Shown in pieces: positions 22,458 through 31,770 of a stretch of DNA of 64,000 nucleotides. Origin of the DNA: Bog-473 sp036502025 (GTDB taxonomy: Bacteria > Actinomycetota > Acidimicrobiia > Acidimicrobiales > RAAP-2); assembly GCA_036502025.1 (NCBI GenBank), contig DASXZJ010000090.1:1-64000 (forward strand), given 5' to 3'. The translations under genes and the position numbers were made by a program. Numbering within the stretch: the stretch's first letter is position 1; each line of letters opens with the position of its first letter. Under the pieces are notes generated by a model. That model searched no databases, had not been told where the DNA came from, and saw only the letters and a program-made list of their open reading frames with translations.

Positions 22458-25311
22458 CGCCGCCAACACGAATAAGACAGAAGAGCTCACGCTCGACCTC
22501 GACGGTCGCACCATCGCGGCCAAGCCGGGCGAGATGCTCATTGCCGCCGCCGAGCGGGCCGGGACCTACATCCCACGCTTCTGCTACCACCCCCGCATGG
22601 AGCCCGTCGGCATGTGCCGCATGTGCCTGGTCGAGGTGGACGGCCCGCGCGGGGCCACGCTGCAGCCGGCCTGCTTCATCGCGGTGGCTCAGGACATGAA
22701 GGTCGACACCACCTCGGACAAGGTCAAGAAGGCCCAGGACGGGGTGCTGGAGTTCCTGCTGGCCAACCACCCGCTCGACTGCCCGGTCTGCGACAAGGGG
22801 GGCGAGTGCCCGCTCCAGGACCAGACGCTGGCCTACGGGCCCGGGGAGAGCCGCTTCATTGAGGAGAAGCGCCACTTCGAGAAGCCCATCGCCATCTCGG
22901 ACCTGGTGCTGCTCGACCGCGAGCGCTGCATCCAGTGCGCCCGCTGCACCCGGTTCGCCGCCGAGGTGGCCGGGGAGGCGCAGATCGACTTCGCCGGCCG
23001 GGGCGAGCACGTCGAGGTGGCCACCTTCCCGACCGAACCGTTCTCCTCCTACTTCAGCGGCAACACGGTGCAGATCTGCCCGGTGGGTGCGCTCACCGCC
23101 ACCCCGTACCGCTTCACGGCCCGACCCTGGGACCTCGATCAGGTGGAGTCCACCTGCACGGCCTGCTCGGTCGGCTGCCGGGTGGCGGTCCAGTCCTCGT
23201 CCAACCGGCTGACCCGCTTGCTCGGCATCGACTCGGACCCGGTCAACCACGGCTGGCTGTGCGACAAGGGGCGCTTCGCCTTCGAGTCGGTCAACGGCGA
23301 CGAGGTCGACGCCTCCCCGCGCGAGGAGGCCCTGGCCGACGAGGCCGTCGATGTCGCCCCCGCCACCGCGGCCCAGGTCGTCAGCCTCGGGGTGACCCGC
23401 GGCCAGTTCCTGGGCCAGGCCCGCGAGACCGGTCGCTTCGAGCACGGCCGCCTGATAGAGCCCCGGGTCCGCAAGAGCGGCGAGTTGGTCGCGGTGAGCT
23501 GGAGCGAGGCCCTGGCCGCCGCGGCCGAGGGACTCCAGAAGGCCTGCACCGCCGGCGGCCCGAGCGCCGTGGCCATGATCGGCGGCGCCCGCCTGACCAA
23601 CGAATCGGCCTACGCCTGGGCCAAGCTGGCCAAGGGCATCATCGGCACCGATTCGGTCGACGCCCAGCTGGGCGACGGCCTGCCGGCCGAGCTGGTCCTC
23701 GGCCTGCCCCGGGCCACCATCGACGCCGCCTGCGCCGCGCCGCTGCTCATCACCCTCTCGGGTGACCTGCGCGAGGAGCTGCCCGTGCTCTTCCTGCGTC
23801 TGCGCGAGGCCGTCATCGGCTCGACCGCCCTCATTGAGATGTCACCGACCGCGACCGCCCTCACGCCGTTGGCGGCGGCCTCACTTCCCATCCGACCCGG
23901 CGAAGCCCCCGACCTGGCCCGCGCCCTGTGCGGTGACGACGCCGCCGTGGCCGCGCTGGCCACCCACCCCGAGGGCTCGGCCCTGACGCCGCAGGCGCTG
24001 GCCGCCGCCCGGGCTCTGCTGGCCGCCCATCCCGGGGGGTCGGGCGTGGTCATCGTGCTGGGCCGCCCGTCCTACGCCGAGTCGGGCGAGGTGGTGGCCG
24101 AGGCCGCCCGCCTGCTCGCCGCCGCGCTGCCGCAGGCGACCTTCCTGCCGGCGCTCCGCCGCGGCAACGTCTTCGGCGCCCTCGACATGGGCCTGGCCCC
24201 GGGCCTGCTGCCCGGCCGGGTCAGCCTCGACGCCGGCCGGGCGTGGTTCACCGCCGCCTGGGGCGCCGTGCCCGCCGCGCCCGGGCTCGACACGGCCGGC
24301 ATCCTCTCCTCCATGGCCGGCGAGTCCCCGGCCGTCACCGCCTTGGTCCTGCTGGGTTCGGACCCGCTGAGCGACTTCCCCGACCACGCCGCGGCCGAGG
24401 CCGCGTTGTCGGCCGGGCACTTCATCGTGGCGGTGACCGGGCACCCCTCGGCCTCGGTCGACGCCCACGCCGACGTCGTCCTACCCTGCGCCGTGGCGCA
24501 CGAGCGGCCGGGGACGACCACCAACCTGGAGGGCCGGGTGACCCGGCTGGGCCAGAAGCTGACCGCGCCCGGCTTCGCCTGGCCGGACTGGATGATCGCC
24601 GCCGAGCTGGCCGCCGCCCTGGGCGCCGACCTGGGCGTGAGCAGCGCCAACGACCTGGCCGACGAGCTACACCTCACCGCGCCGGCGTACGCCGGGCTGA
24701 CCGCCGCCGTCCTCAACTCCGACGTCGCCCACGACGGGATCCTGGTGCCCATCGCCCCCGGGTTCGTGAGCCGGGCCGACGTCGAGCCGATCGACCCGGT
24801 CGCCCTGCCCGGCGTCGAGTCGGTGGAGCGTCAGGGCGCCCCGCCGCGCAGCGGTTCGGCCGGCGGCGACGGCTCGGTCAGGGCGCGCATCGCTGCCCTG
24901 GGTGCCGCCCCCGCTTTGCTGTCGGGGCTCGGTGCGTCCGAGGGCGCCGGCGCGTCCCACGTCCCCCCCGCCGACAACTACGCCCTCCGGCTGGTGGCCA
25001 CCCGCTACCTCTACGACGCCGGGAGCTCGGTGACCGGCTCGCCCTCGCTCACGCCGCTGGTGCCGCGCCTGGTCGTCCGGGCCAATCCCTACGATCTCGA
25101 CCGCCTGGGCGCCAAGACAGGCGATCAGGTCCGACTGCGCTCGTCGCGCGGCCAGCTGGTGTTGACCGCCGAGGCCGACGGCCGCGTCCCCAAGGGCGTG
25201 GTGGCCGTCAACTTCAACGTGCCCGTCGGCCCCGAGGCGCCGGGCAACGCGGTGGCCTCGCTCATCGATAGCCGCCAGAACGTGACCGAAGTCCGCCTGG
25301 AGTCGGTGTGA
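22450..25311 (+). CDS. nuoG: NADH-quinone oxidoreductase subunit G
   Basis: The largest peripheral-arm subunit, 953 residues. Residues 10-100 are a ferredoxin domain binding [2Fe-2S] N1b (FCYHPRMEPVGMCRMC). The His-Cys motif for N5 is HPLDCPVCDKGGEC. CIQCARC and VQICPVGAL supply N4-type ligands, and CTACSVGC is the N7-type site of the molybdopterin-oxidoreductase-like domain that fills the rest. No molybdenum chemistry is expected in this family. The start is TTG 22450 inside nuoF, the only reasonable start codon in frame there. It couples to nuoH by a GTGA overlap. Confidence 0.95.
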   Translation: MTDAANTNKTEELTLDLDGRTIAAKPGEMLIAAAERAGTYIPRFCYHPRMEPVGMCRMCLVEVDGPRGATLQPACFIAVAQDMKVDTTSDKVKKAQDGVLEFLLANHPLDCPVCDKGGECPLQDQTLAYGPGESRFIEEKRHFEKPIAISDLVLLDRERCIQCARCTRFAAEVAGEAQIDFAGRGEHVEVATFPTEPFSSYFSGNTVQICPVGALTATPYRFTARPWDLDQVESTCTACSVGCRVAVQSSSNRLTRLLGIDSDPVNHGWLCDKGRFAFESVNGDEVDASPREEALADEAVDVAPATAAQVVSLGVTRGQFLGQARETGRFEHGRLIEPRVRKSGELVAVSWSEALAAAAEGLQKACTAGGPSAVAMIGGARLTNESAYAWAKLAKGIIGTDSVDAQLGDGLPAELVLGLPRATIDAACAAPLLITLSGDLREELPVLFLRLREAVIGSTALIEMSPTATALTPLAAASLPIRPGEAPDLARALCGDDAAVAALATHPEGSALTPQALAAARALLAAHPGGSGVVIVLGRPSYAESGEVVAEAARLLAAALPQATFLPALRRGNVFGALDMGLAPGLLPGRVSLDAGRAWFTAAWGAVPAAPGLDTAGILSSMAGESPAVTALVLLGSDPLSDFPDHAAAEAALSAGHFIVAVTGHPSASVDAHADVVLPCAVAHERPGTTTNLEGRVTRLGQKLTAPGFAWPDWMIAAELAAALGADLGVSSANDLADELHLTAPAYAGLTAAVLNSDVAHDGILVPIAPGFVSRADVEPIDPVALPGVESVERQGAPPRSGSAGGDGSVRARIAALGAAPALLSGLGASEGAGASHVPPADNYALRLVATRYLYDAGSSVTGSPSLTPLVPRLVVRANPYDLDRLGAKTGDQVRLRSSRGQLVLTAEADGRVPKGVVAVNFNVPVGPEAPGNAVASLIDSRQNVTEVRLESV

Positions 25312-26522
25312 TCGGCACCGACTCCCTCTTCGCCCAGGGCATCAACTGGGAAGTCATCGTCATCGTGGTGGTCAAGGTCCTGGTCGCCTTCGTGGTGCTG
25401 CTCATCGCGACGGCGATGATGGTCTGGTTCGAGCGCAAGGTGATTTCGGATATGCAGAGCCGGATCGGCCCCAACCGGGCCGGGCCGTGGGGGCTGCTCC
25501 AGTCCTTCGCCGACGTGACCAAGCTCATCTTCAAGGAGGACCTCCTCCCCGAGCAGGCCGACCACTTCGTGTTCAAGCTGGCCCCCTACCTCTCGGTGGT
25601 GCCGGCGTTCCTGGTCTTCGCCGTGGTCCCGGTCGGCGGCATCCTGCGGTTGGGCAGCCACACCTTCGAGCTGCAGATCTCGGACCCGCCGATGGGCATC
25701 CTCTTCGTGCTGGCCATGTCGGGCATCGCGGTCTACGGCGTGATGCTGGCCGGGTGGTCGTCGGGGTCGAAGTACCCCCTCCTCGGCTCGGTCCGCGCCT
25801 CGGCCCAGGTCATCTCCTACGAGGCCGCTCTCGGCATGTCGGTGGTGATGGTGGTGCTGGTCAGCCACTCGCTCTCCACCCGGGCCATCGTCAACGCGCA
25901 GTCCAACGGGTTCTGGAACTGGAACCTGATCCGGCTTGGCTTCCTGCCCTTCATCTTCTTCATGATCGCCATCACGGCGGAGCTGACCCGGCCGCCCTTC
26001 GACCTGACCGAGGCGGACTCCGAACTGGTCGGCGGGTTCCACACCGAGTACGCCTCCATCCGCTTCGGCCTCTTCTACCTGGCCGAGTTCATGAACACCA
26101 TCACCATGTCGGCCGTCGTGGTCACCCTCTTCTTCGGCGGGCCCAACGGGTGGATCCCGCGCTTCATCCCCACCTCGGACATCTGGATGCCGATCATCTG
26201 GTTCCTGCTCAAGACGGTGGCCTTCTGCTTCATCTACGTCTGGTTCCGGGCCGCCCTGCCCCGGCTGCGCTACGACCAGCTCATGGACCTGGGGTGGAAG
26301 CGCCTCATCCCCATGTCGCTGGCCTGGCTCCTCCTGGTGGCCGCCGTCGTCACCTGGCACTGGCGCGGGTTGATCCTGGTGCCGGTCGTGCTGGTGGCGG
26401 CCGTGCTGCTGACCCGGGCCAACCAGCTGGGGGCCGGCCGCAGCGAGCAGGAGTCCGTTCTGCCGTCCGTCGGGCAGCGCCTGACGCCGGCGCCCCGGAC
26501 CCCTGAGGGTGGTGACTCGTAA
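25308..26522 (+). CDS. nuoH: NADH-quinone oxidoreductase subunit H
   Basis: A membrane subunit forming much of the quinone entry chamber, 404 residues with about eight to nine membrane helices. WFERKVISDMQSRIGPNRAG and ELTRPPFDLTEADSELVGGF are the classic NuoH signatures, with the conserved glutamates and arginines. The C-terminal 40 residues after the last helix are a soluble tail. The start GTG 25308 overlaps the nuoG stop. Confidence 0.96.
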   Translation: MIGTDSLFAQGINWEVIVIVVVKVLVAFVVLLIATAMMVWFERKVISDMQSRIGPNRAGPWGLLQSFADVTKLIFKEDLLPEQADHFVFKLAPYLSVVPAFLVFAVVPVGGILRLGSHTFELQISDPPMGILFVLAMSGIAVYGVMLAGWSSGSKYPLLGSVRASAQVISYEAALGMSVVMVVLVSHSLSTRAIVNAQSNGFWNWNLIRLGFLPFIFFMIAITAELTRPPFDLTEADSELVGGFHTEYASIRFGLFYLAEFMNTITMSAVVVTLFFGGPNGWIPRFIPTSDIWMPIIWFLLKTVAFCFIYVWFRAALPRLRYDQLMDLGWKRLIPMSLAWLLLVAAVVTWHWRGLILVPVVLVAAVLLTRANQLGAGRSEQESVLPSVGQRLTPAPRTPEGGDS

Positions 26523-27358
26523 TGGGCGTGGGCGACGAGATGAAGGACCAGCTCAGCTTCCTCGGTGGCTTCAAGCTGACCTTCCAGCACCTGACCCGGC
26601 CCCGGGTCACCACCCAGTACCCCGACGAGAAGAAGCCCAAGCAACCGCGCCAGCACGGCCGCCACGTCCTCAACCGTTACGAGGACGGCATGGAGAAGTG
26701 CATCGGCTGCGAGCTGTGCGCCGGGGTGTGCCCGGCCGACTGCATCTACGTGCGCGGACTGGACAACCCGCCCGACCACCCGGTCTCCCCGGGTGAGCGC
26801 TACGGCTACGTCTACGAGATCAACTACCTGCGCTGCATCCACTGCGACATGTGCGTGGAGGCCTGCCCGACGGAGGCCATCACCGAGTCCAAGCTCTTCG
26901 AGTTCTCCTTCACCAACCGCTCTGACGCCATTTACACCAAGGACGAGCTGCTGGTCGACGACCAGGGCCTGCCCCAGAAGCTCCCGTGGGAGGACTGGCG
27001 CGAGGGCGACGACATGATGACCTCGGGCTGGATGCGAGCCACCTCGCCCTCGGGCAGCGCGGCCTACGAAGGTGAGGTGCAGTGGTCCGGTGAGCTGGGC
27101 TACGGCACCCGCGCCCCGGAAGGCGGCCAGTCCGGCCGGCGTGACGACGAGCTGACCGGCACCAAGCCCCTGCGCGAGATCCTCGAGGCCCACCTGCTGG
27201 ACGAGGACATCCCGTTGGCCCACCGGGGCATGCAGGGCCGCCTCTGGCGGGCCAAGACGGGCGCGGCACGGAACAAGAAGAAGATGGAGGCCACCCGGGC
27301 CCGCCTCAAGGAGCTGCGGGCGGCGCGCAAGACGGCCAAGAGCGGCGGGGCGGCCTGA
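26522..27358 (+). CDS. nuoI: NADH-quinone oxidoreductase subunit I with a basic C-terminal tail
   Basis: A ferredoxin-like subunit binding clusters N6a and N6b. It has 278 residues, longer than the usual 160-210. Two complete [4Fe-4S] motifs are present: KCIGCELCAGVCPADC and RCIHCDMCVEACPTEA. From about residue 170 onward the sequence is non-conserved and ends in an Arg/Lys/Ala-rich helix. ATG 26522 directly abuts the end of nuoH, and the stop overlaps the nuoJ start (TGATG). Confidence 0.95.
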   Translation: MGVGDEMKDQLSFLGGFKLTFQHLTRPRVTTQYPDEKKPKQPRQHGRHVLNRYEDGMEKCIGCELCAGVCPADCIYVRGLDNPPDHPVSPGERYGYVYEINYLRCIHCDMCVEACPTEAITESKLFEFSFTNRSDAIYTKDELLVDDQGLPQKLPWEDWREGDDMMTSGWMRATSPSGSAAYEGEVQWSGELGYGTRAPEGGQSGRRDDELTGTKPLREILEAHLLDEDIPLAHRGMQGRLWRAKTGAARNKKKMEATRARLKELRAARKTAKSGGAA

Positions 27359-27984
27359 TGCTCCACGTCACCCTTCTGCTGGCTTCGACGCGCCCGGCCT
27401 GGCCGGACATCCTGGTCTTCGCGGCGAGCGCGGCGGTGATCCTCGTCGGTGCCGTGGGCGTGGTCACCTCGCGCAACCCGGTGCACGCGGCCCTGAGCTT
27501 GGTCATGACCCTCTTCGGCGTGGCCGTGCTCTTCATCGAGCAGGAGGCCGACTTCCTCGCCGCCGTGCAGATCATCGTCTACGCCGGCGCCATCGTGGTG
27601 CTCTTCCTCTTCGTGATCATGTTCCTCGGCGTCGACCGGCGGGAGGACATCGAGACCGAGCCGCTGGCCGGCCAGCGCCCGCTGGCCTTCGTCATGGTCG
27701 CCATCACGCTGGCCGGCCTGTTCGCCATGTTCGTCACGGCGCACTGGGTCACCGGCGCGCACCGGGTGGTCGGGCCGATCCAGGGCCGCATCAGCGACGC
27801 CGGCTCTCCGTCGGGCGAGGTGGCCCAACTGGGCCGGCAGCTGTTCACGACCTACCTGTTCGCCTTCGAAGCCACGGCGGCCCTCCTGGTCATCGCCGTG
27901 GTCGGCGCCGTGGTGCTGGCCCGCCGGCCACCGGTAGCCCAGGATCCCGAAAAAGAGCGGGCGGAAAGCGAGCTCTCCTCATGA
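27358..27984 (+). CDS. nuoJ: NADH-quinone oxidoreductase subunit J
   Basis: A membrane subunit of 208 residues with five predicted helices. NPVHAALSLVMTLFGVAVLF and the conserved helix with VQIIVYAGAIVVLFLFVIMF (the pi-bulge helix that links quinone reduction to pumping) identify it. The final 20 residues are charged and cytosolic. It overlaps nuoK by four bases. Confidence 0.94.
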   Translation: MLHVTLLLASTRPAWPDILVFAASAAVILVGAVGVVTSRNPVHAALSLVMTLFGVAVLFIEQEADFLAAVQIIVYAGAIVVLFLFVIMFLGVDRREDIETEPLAGQRPLAFVMVAITLAGLFAMFVTAHWVTGAHRVVGPIQGRISDAGSPSGEVAQLGRQLFTTYLFAFEATAALLVIAVVGAVVLARRPPVAQDPEKERAESELSS

Positions 27985-28286
27985 GCCTCAACGGCGCGTG
28001 GTACCTGGGCCTGGCCGCGGTGGTGTTCTCCATCGGTGCCATCGGACTGATGGTCCGGCGCAATGTGCTGATCATGTTCATGTGCATTGAGCTCATGCTC
28101 AACGCGGCCAACCTGACCTTCGTGACCTTCGCCCGCATGCTGGGGGACATCGGGGGCCAGGCCATCGTCTTCTTCGTCCTGGTGGTGGCGGCCGCCGAGG
28201 TCGTGGTCGGCCTGGGCATCGTGGTCACCAACTTCCGGCGCCGGTCGACCACCGTGGCCGACGACCTCCACTCCCTGAAGGGCTGA
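27981..28286 (+). CDS. nuoK: NADH-quinone oxidoreductase subunit K
   Basis: A small three-helix membrane subunit, 101 residues, normal length. The conserved glutamates are present in FMCIELMLNAANLTF and in VVAAAEVVVGLGIVV; these form part of the proton path between NuoJ and NuoN. The ATG overlaps the nuoJ stop (ATGA). Confidence 0.95.
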   Translation: MSLNGAWYLGLAAVVFSIGAIGLMVRRNVLIMFMCIELMLNAANLTFVTFARMLGDIGGQAIVFFVLVVAAAEVVVGLGIVVTNFRRRSTTVADDLHSLKG

Positions 28287-28294
28287 CCGAAACC

Positions 28295-30214
28295 GTGCTC
28301 CACGCTGCCTACCTGATGCCTCTGTTGCCGCTGGCCGGCTTCGTGGTGCTGGTCGCCGCCGGGAGGCGCATCGGCGACCCCTGGGCGGGCTGGATCGCCA
28401 CCGCGGCGGTGGCCGGGGCCTTCGTGGTGGCCTGCCTGGCCCTGGCCGGGCTCCTCGACCTGCCGGCCGACCACCGGGTCTACCTGCACGACTACTTCAC
28501 CTGGTTCCACGTCGGCGGGCTCAACGTGCCGGTCGGGATCCAGGTGGACCAGCTCTCCATCACCATGTGCATGTTCATCACCGGCGTGAGCACGCTCATC
28601 CACCTGTACTCCATCGGGTACATGAAGGGTGACCCGGACTACCCCAAGTTCTTCGTCTACCTGAACCTCTTCGTCTTCTCCATGCTGCTGCTGGTGCTGG
28701 CCAACAATCTGCTGCTCACCTTCGTCGGGTGGGAGGGGGTCGGCGTCTGTTCCTACTGGCTGGTGTCGTTCTGGTTCTTCCGAGATTCGGCCGCCTCGGC
28801 GGGCAAGAAGGCCTTCATCTACAACCGCATCGGGGACGCCGGGTTCCTGGTGGCCATCTTCCTCATCTTCGAGAAGACGGGGACGGTGCAGTACCAGGGC
28901 GGTCCCGGCGGCGGGATCTTCGGGCTCAGCCACCACCTGGCGGGCGGCGGGGCCGCCACGGCCGCCGTGTTGCTGCTCTTCCTGGCCGCCACCGGCAAGT
29001 CGGCCCAGATCCCCCTCTTCAACTGGCTGCCTGACGCCATGGAGGGCCCGACACCGGTCTCGGCCCTGATCCACGCCGCCACCATGGTCACGGCCGGGGT
29101 GTACCTCCTGGCCCGTATGAACCACCTGCTGGCGCTCTCCCATGCCGGCATGGAGGTCATCGCCATCGTGGGCGGGGTCACGGCTTTCGTGGCGGCCACC
29201 ATCGCCTGCGCCCAGCAGGACATCAAGAAGGTGCTGGCCTTCTCGACGGTCTCGCAGATCGGCTACATGGTCCTGGCCGTGGGCAGTGGCGCCTACATCG
29301 CCGCCATCTTCCTCATGGTGGCCCACGCCTTCTTCAAGGGGCTGCTCTTCCTGGCCGCCGGCTCGGTGATCCACGGCCTCGATGACGAACAGGACCTCAA
29401 ACGGATGGGCGCGCTGCGCCGCACCATGAAGTGGACCACCGCGACGTTCACCATCGGCTGGCTGGCCATCGCCGGCATCCCGCCCCTGGCCGGGTTCTGG
29501 GCCAAGGGCGACGTGCTCGACAACGTGTACGCCCACTACAAGGTCCTGTGGGCGCTCGGGCTGCTGACCGCCGTGCTGACGGCGTACTACATGACCCGGC
29601 TCCAGGTCCTGGCCTTCGGCGGTCAGGAGCGCTGGGACAAGATCGGGCCGGCCGGCGAGCCGGCGCACCACACGCCGCACGAGTCGCCCTGGGTCATGCG
29701 GCTGCCGCTGGTGATCCTGGCCGTGGCCGCCTTCCTCGGGGGCATCCTCAACCTGCCCTGGGTGCACGGCTTCGGCTTCGACGGGTGGCTGGCGCCGGTC
29801 TTCGCCGGCAGTCTCTACGCCGATCATCTCCACGCCGGCGGGCTGTGGGCCCTGGCCATCACCGACGCCGCCGCCGCGGTCATCGGCATCATCGTCGCGG
29901 TCGGGCTGTGGCGCGGCGCCCAGGTCGACCAGCCGGCGCTGGAGCCGGCCTTTCTCCAGCGCGTCTGGTACTGGGACGACTTCTACGACGCGGTCATCGG
30001 ACGGCCGAGCCAGAAGCTCGCCACCTTCTTCGCCTGGGTGGTCGACGCCCGCATCATCGACGGCGCCGTCAACGGCACGGCCCGCCTGGTGCGGGCGGGC
30101 GGTTCGGCCACCCGCAAGCTGCAGACGGGCTACGTGCGCAACTACGCCCTGGGCATCGCGCTCGGGATGGCCCTCATCATCGCGTTCCTCCTCAGCCGGA
30201 CCTGGTGGTCATGA
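28295..30214 (+). CDS. nuoL: NADH-quinone oxidoreductase subunit L
   Basis: The distal antiporter-like proton-pumping subunit, 639 residues. GWEGVGVCSYWLV carries the conserved glutamate, and PDAMEGPTPVSALIHAATMVTAGVYLL is the central proton-channel signature. The C-terminal part (about 500-639) contains the long lateral helix and final membrane segment. GTG 28295 lies eight bases after nuoK. The end overlaps nuoM by four bases. Confidence 0.96.
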   Translation: MLHAAYLMPLLPLAGFVVLVAAGRRIGDPWAGWIATAAVAGAFVVACLALAGLLDLPADHRVYLHDYFTWFHVGGLNVPVGIQVDQLSITMCMFITGVSTLIHLYSIGYMKGDPDYPKFFVYLNLFVFSMLLLVLANNLLLTFVGWEGVGVCSYWLVSFWFFRDSAASAGKKAFIYNRIGDAGFLVAIFLIFEKTGTVQYQGGPGGGIFGLSHHLAGGGAATAAVLLLFLAATGKSAQIPLFNWLPDAMEGPTPVSALIHAATMVTAGVYLLARMNHLLALSHAGMEVIAIVGGVTAFVAATIACAQQDIKKVLAFSTVSQIGYMVLAVGSGAYIAAIFLMVAHAFFKGLLFLAAGSVIHGLDDEQDLKRMGALRRTMKWTTATFTIGWLAIAGIPPLAGFWAKGDVLDNVYAHYKVLWALGLLTAVLTAYYMTRLQVLAFGGQERWDKIGPAGEPAHHTPHESPWVMRLPLVILAVAAFLGGILNLPWVHGFGFDGWLAPVFAGSLYADHLHAGGLWALAITDAAAAVIGIIVAVGLWRGAQVDQPALEPAFLQRVWYWDDFYDAVIGRPSQKLATFFAWVVDARIIDGAVNGTARLVRAGGSATRKLQTGYVRNYALGIALGMALIIAFLLSRTWWS

Positions 30215-31770
30215 ACAACGCCGGCTTCCCGTACCTCACCGTCCTGATCTTCATCCCGGCCATCGGCGCGCTCGTCCTGGCCCTGCTCGGGTTAGGCGGG
30301 CGAACATCGAAGGAGTTCAGCGACCGCCTGGCCGGCATGGTGGCCTTCGCCACCCTCGGGATCGCCATCGCCACCCTGGTGGCCATGAAGGTCGGTGACG
30401 GCGGCTACCAGCTGGTGACGAACCGTCAGTGGACCGGCGACGCGCTGGGCGTCCGGTGGTATCTCGGCGTCGACGGCATCTCCATCTTCCTGGTCATGCT
30501 GGCCGCCGTCCTGTTCCCTCTGGTCATCGTCCTGGGGCAGAAGAAGAGCAACAGCCGCTCGTACGCGGCCTGGATGCTTCTCCTCGAGGCGGCGGTGCTG
30601 GGGAGCTTCCTGTCGCTGGACCTGATCGTCTTCTTCCTCTTCTTCGAGCTGACGCTGGTGCCGGCGTACTTCATCATCGCCGGGTGGGGCCACGAGCGAA
30701 GGGCCTACGCGGCCGTCAAGTTCTTCCTCTACACCTTCGCGGGCTCGGCCTTCCTGCTGGTCGGCATCCTCACCTTGGCCTTCCTTCATCAGTCCCAGGC
30801 CCACGGCCCACTGACCTTCGCGCTGCCCGCCCTCGAACACACCCATCTCTCGTCGGCGACGGGGATCCTGCTCTTCTGTGCCTTCACGGCCGCCTTCGCG
30901 ATCAAGGCGCCCCTCTTCCCTTTCCACACCTGGTCTCCCGACGCCTACACCGAGGCCCCGGCCGGTGGTTCGGTGATCCTGGCGGGCGTGCTGGCCAAGT
31001 TGGGCACCTACGGCCTCATCCGCTTCGATCTCAACCTCTTCCCCCAGGCCTCACGCACCCTGGCCCCCCTCATCCTCACCCTGGCCGTGATCGGCATCGT
31101 CTACGGCGCCATCGTCGCCTGCGCCCAGCGCGACCTGAAGCGGCTGGTGACCTACTCCTCGTTGGCACAGATCGGCTTCATTGCGCTCGGCACCTTCGCC
31201 CTCGGCACGCAGGGTCTCTCCGGCGCGGTGCTGCTGATGCTCAATCACGGTCTGATCGTCGGCGCCCTGTTCATCCTCATCGGCTTCATCTACGAGCGCC
31301 GGGGCACCTGGCAGACCGGGGAGCTACGGGGCCTGCAGAAGGTGGCGCCGGTGATGGCCGGCGTCTTCACCGTGGTGATGATGGCCTCCATCGGCGTGCC
31401 GGGGCTGAATGGCTTCGTGAGCGAGTTCCTGGTCCTCTCGGGCACGTTCATCACCCATCGCTGGTGGGCGGTGGTCGCCGTGCTCGGGGTGATCGTCTCG
31501 GCCGTCTACCTCCTCTGGGCCTACCAGCAGGTGTTCCACGGTGTGCCCCGGGCCGAGGATGAGACGACCAGGGATCTGGGCTGGCTGGATCGTCTGATCA
31601 TGGCCCCGCTGATCATCCTGATCGTCTTCCTGGGCGTCTATCCCAAGCCGGTCCTCGATCGCATCAACCCCTCGGTCAACCAGTTGGTGGCCCATGTCCA
31701 GGCAGTGACCGGCCACAGCCAGCCGGCCGTGGCCACCAACGGGTCCGCGGCAGTGGAGGGTCGGCCATGA
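30211..31770 (+). CDS. nuoM: NADH-quinone oxidoreductase subunit M
   Basis: An antiporter-like proton-pumping subunit, 519 residues. FFELTLVPAYFIIAGWG holds the conserved Glu, and FHTWSPDAYTEAPAGGSVIL is the NuoM-specific channel motif. LKRLVTYSSLAQIG supplies the conserved lysine region. ATG 30211 overlaps the nuoL stop, which excludes the longer upstream frame. The last 30 residues are a soluble tail. It overlaps nuoN by four bases. Confidence 0.96.
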   Translation: MNNAGFPYLTVLIFIPAIGALVLALLGLGGRTSKEFSDRLAGMVAFATLGIAIATLVAMKVGDGGYQLVTNRQWTGDALGVRWYLGVDGISIFLVMLAAVLFPLVIVLGQKKSNSRSYAAWMLLLEAAVLGSFLSLDLIVFFLFFELTLVPAYFIIAGWGHERRAYAAVKFFLYTFAGSAFLLVGILTLAFLHQSQAHGPLTFALPALEHTHLSSATGILLFCAFTAAFAIKAPLFPFHTWSPDAYTEAPAGGSVILAGVLAKLGTYGLIRFDLNLFPQASRTLAPLILTLAVIGIVYGAIVACAQRDLKRLVTYSSLAQIGFIALGTFALGTQGLSGAVLLMLNHGLIVGALFILIGFIYERRGTWQTGELRGLQKVAPVMAGVFTVVMMASIGVPGLNGFVSEFLVLSGTFITHRWWAVVAVLGVIVSAVYLLWAYQQVFHGVPRAEDETTRDLGWLDRLIMAPLIILIVFLGVYPKPVLDRINPSVNQLVAHVQAVTGHSQPAVATNGSAAVEGRP

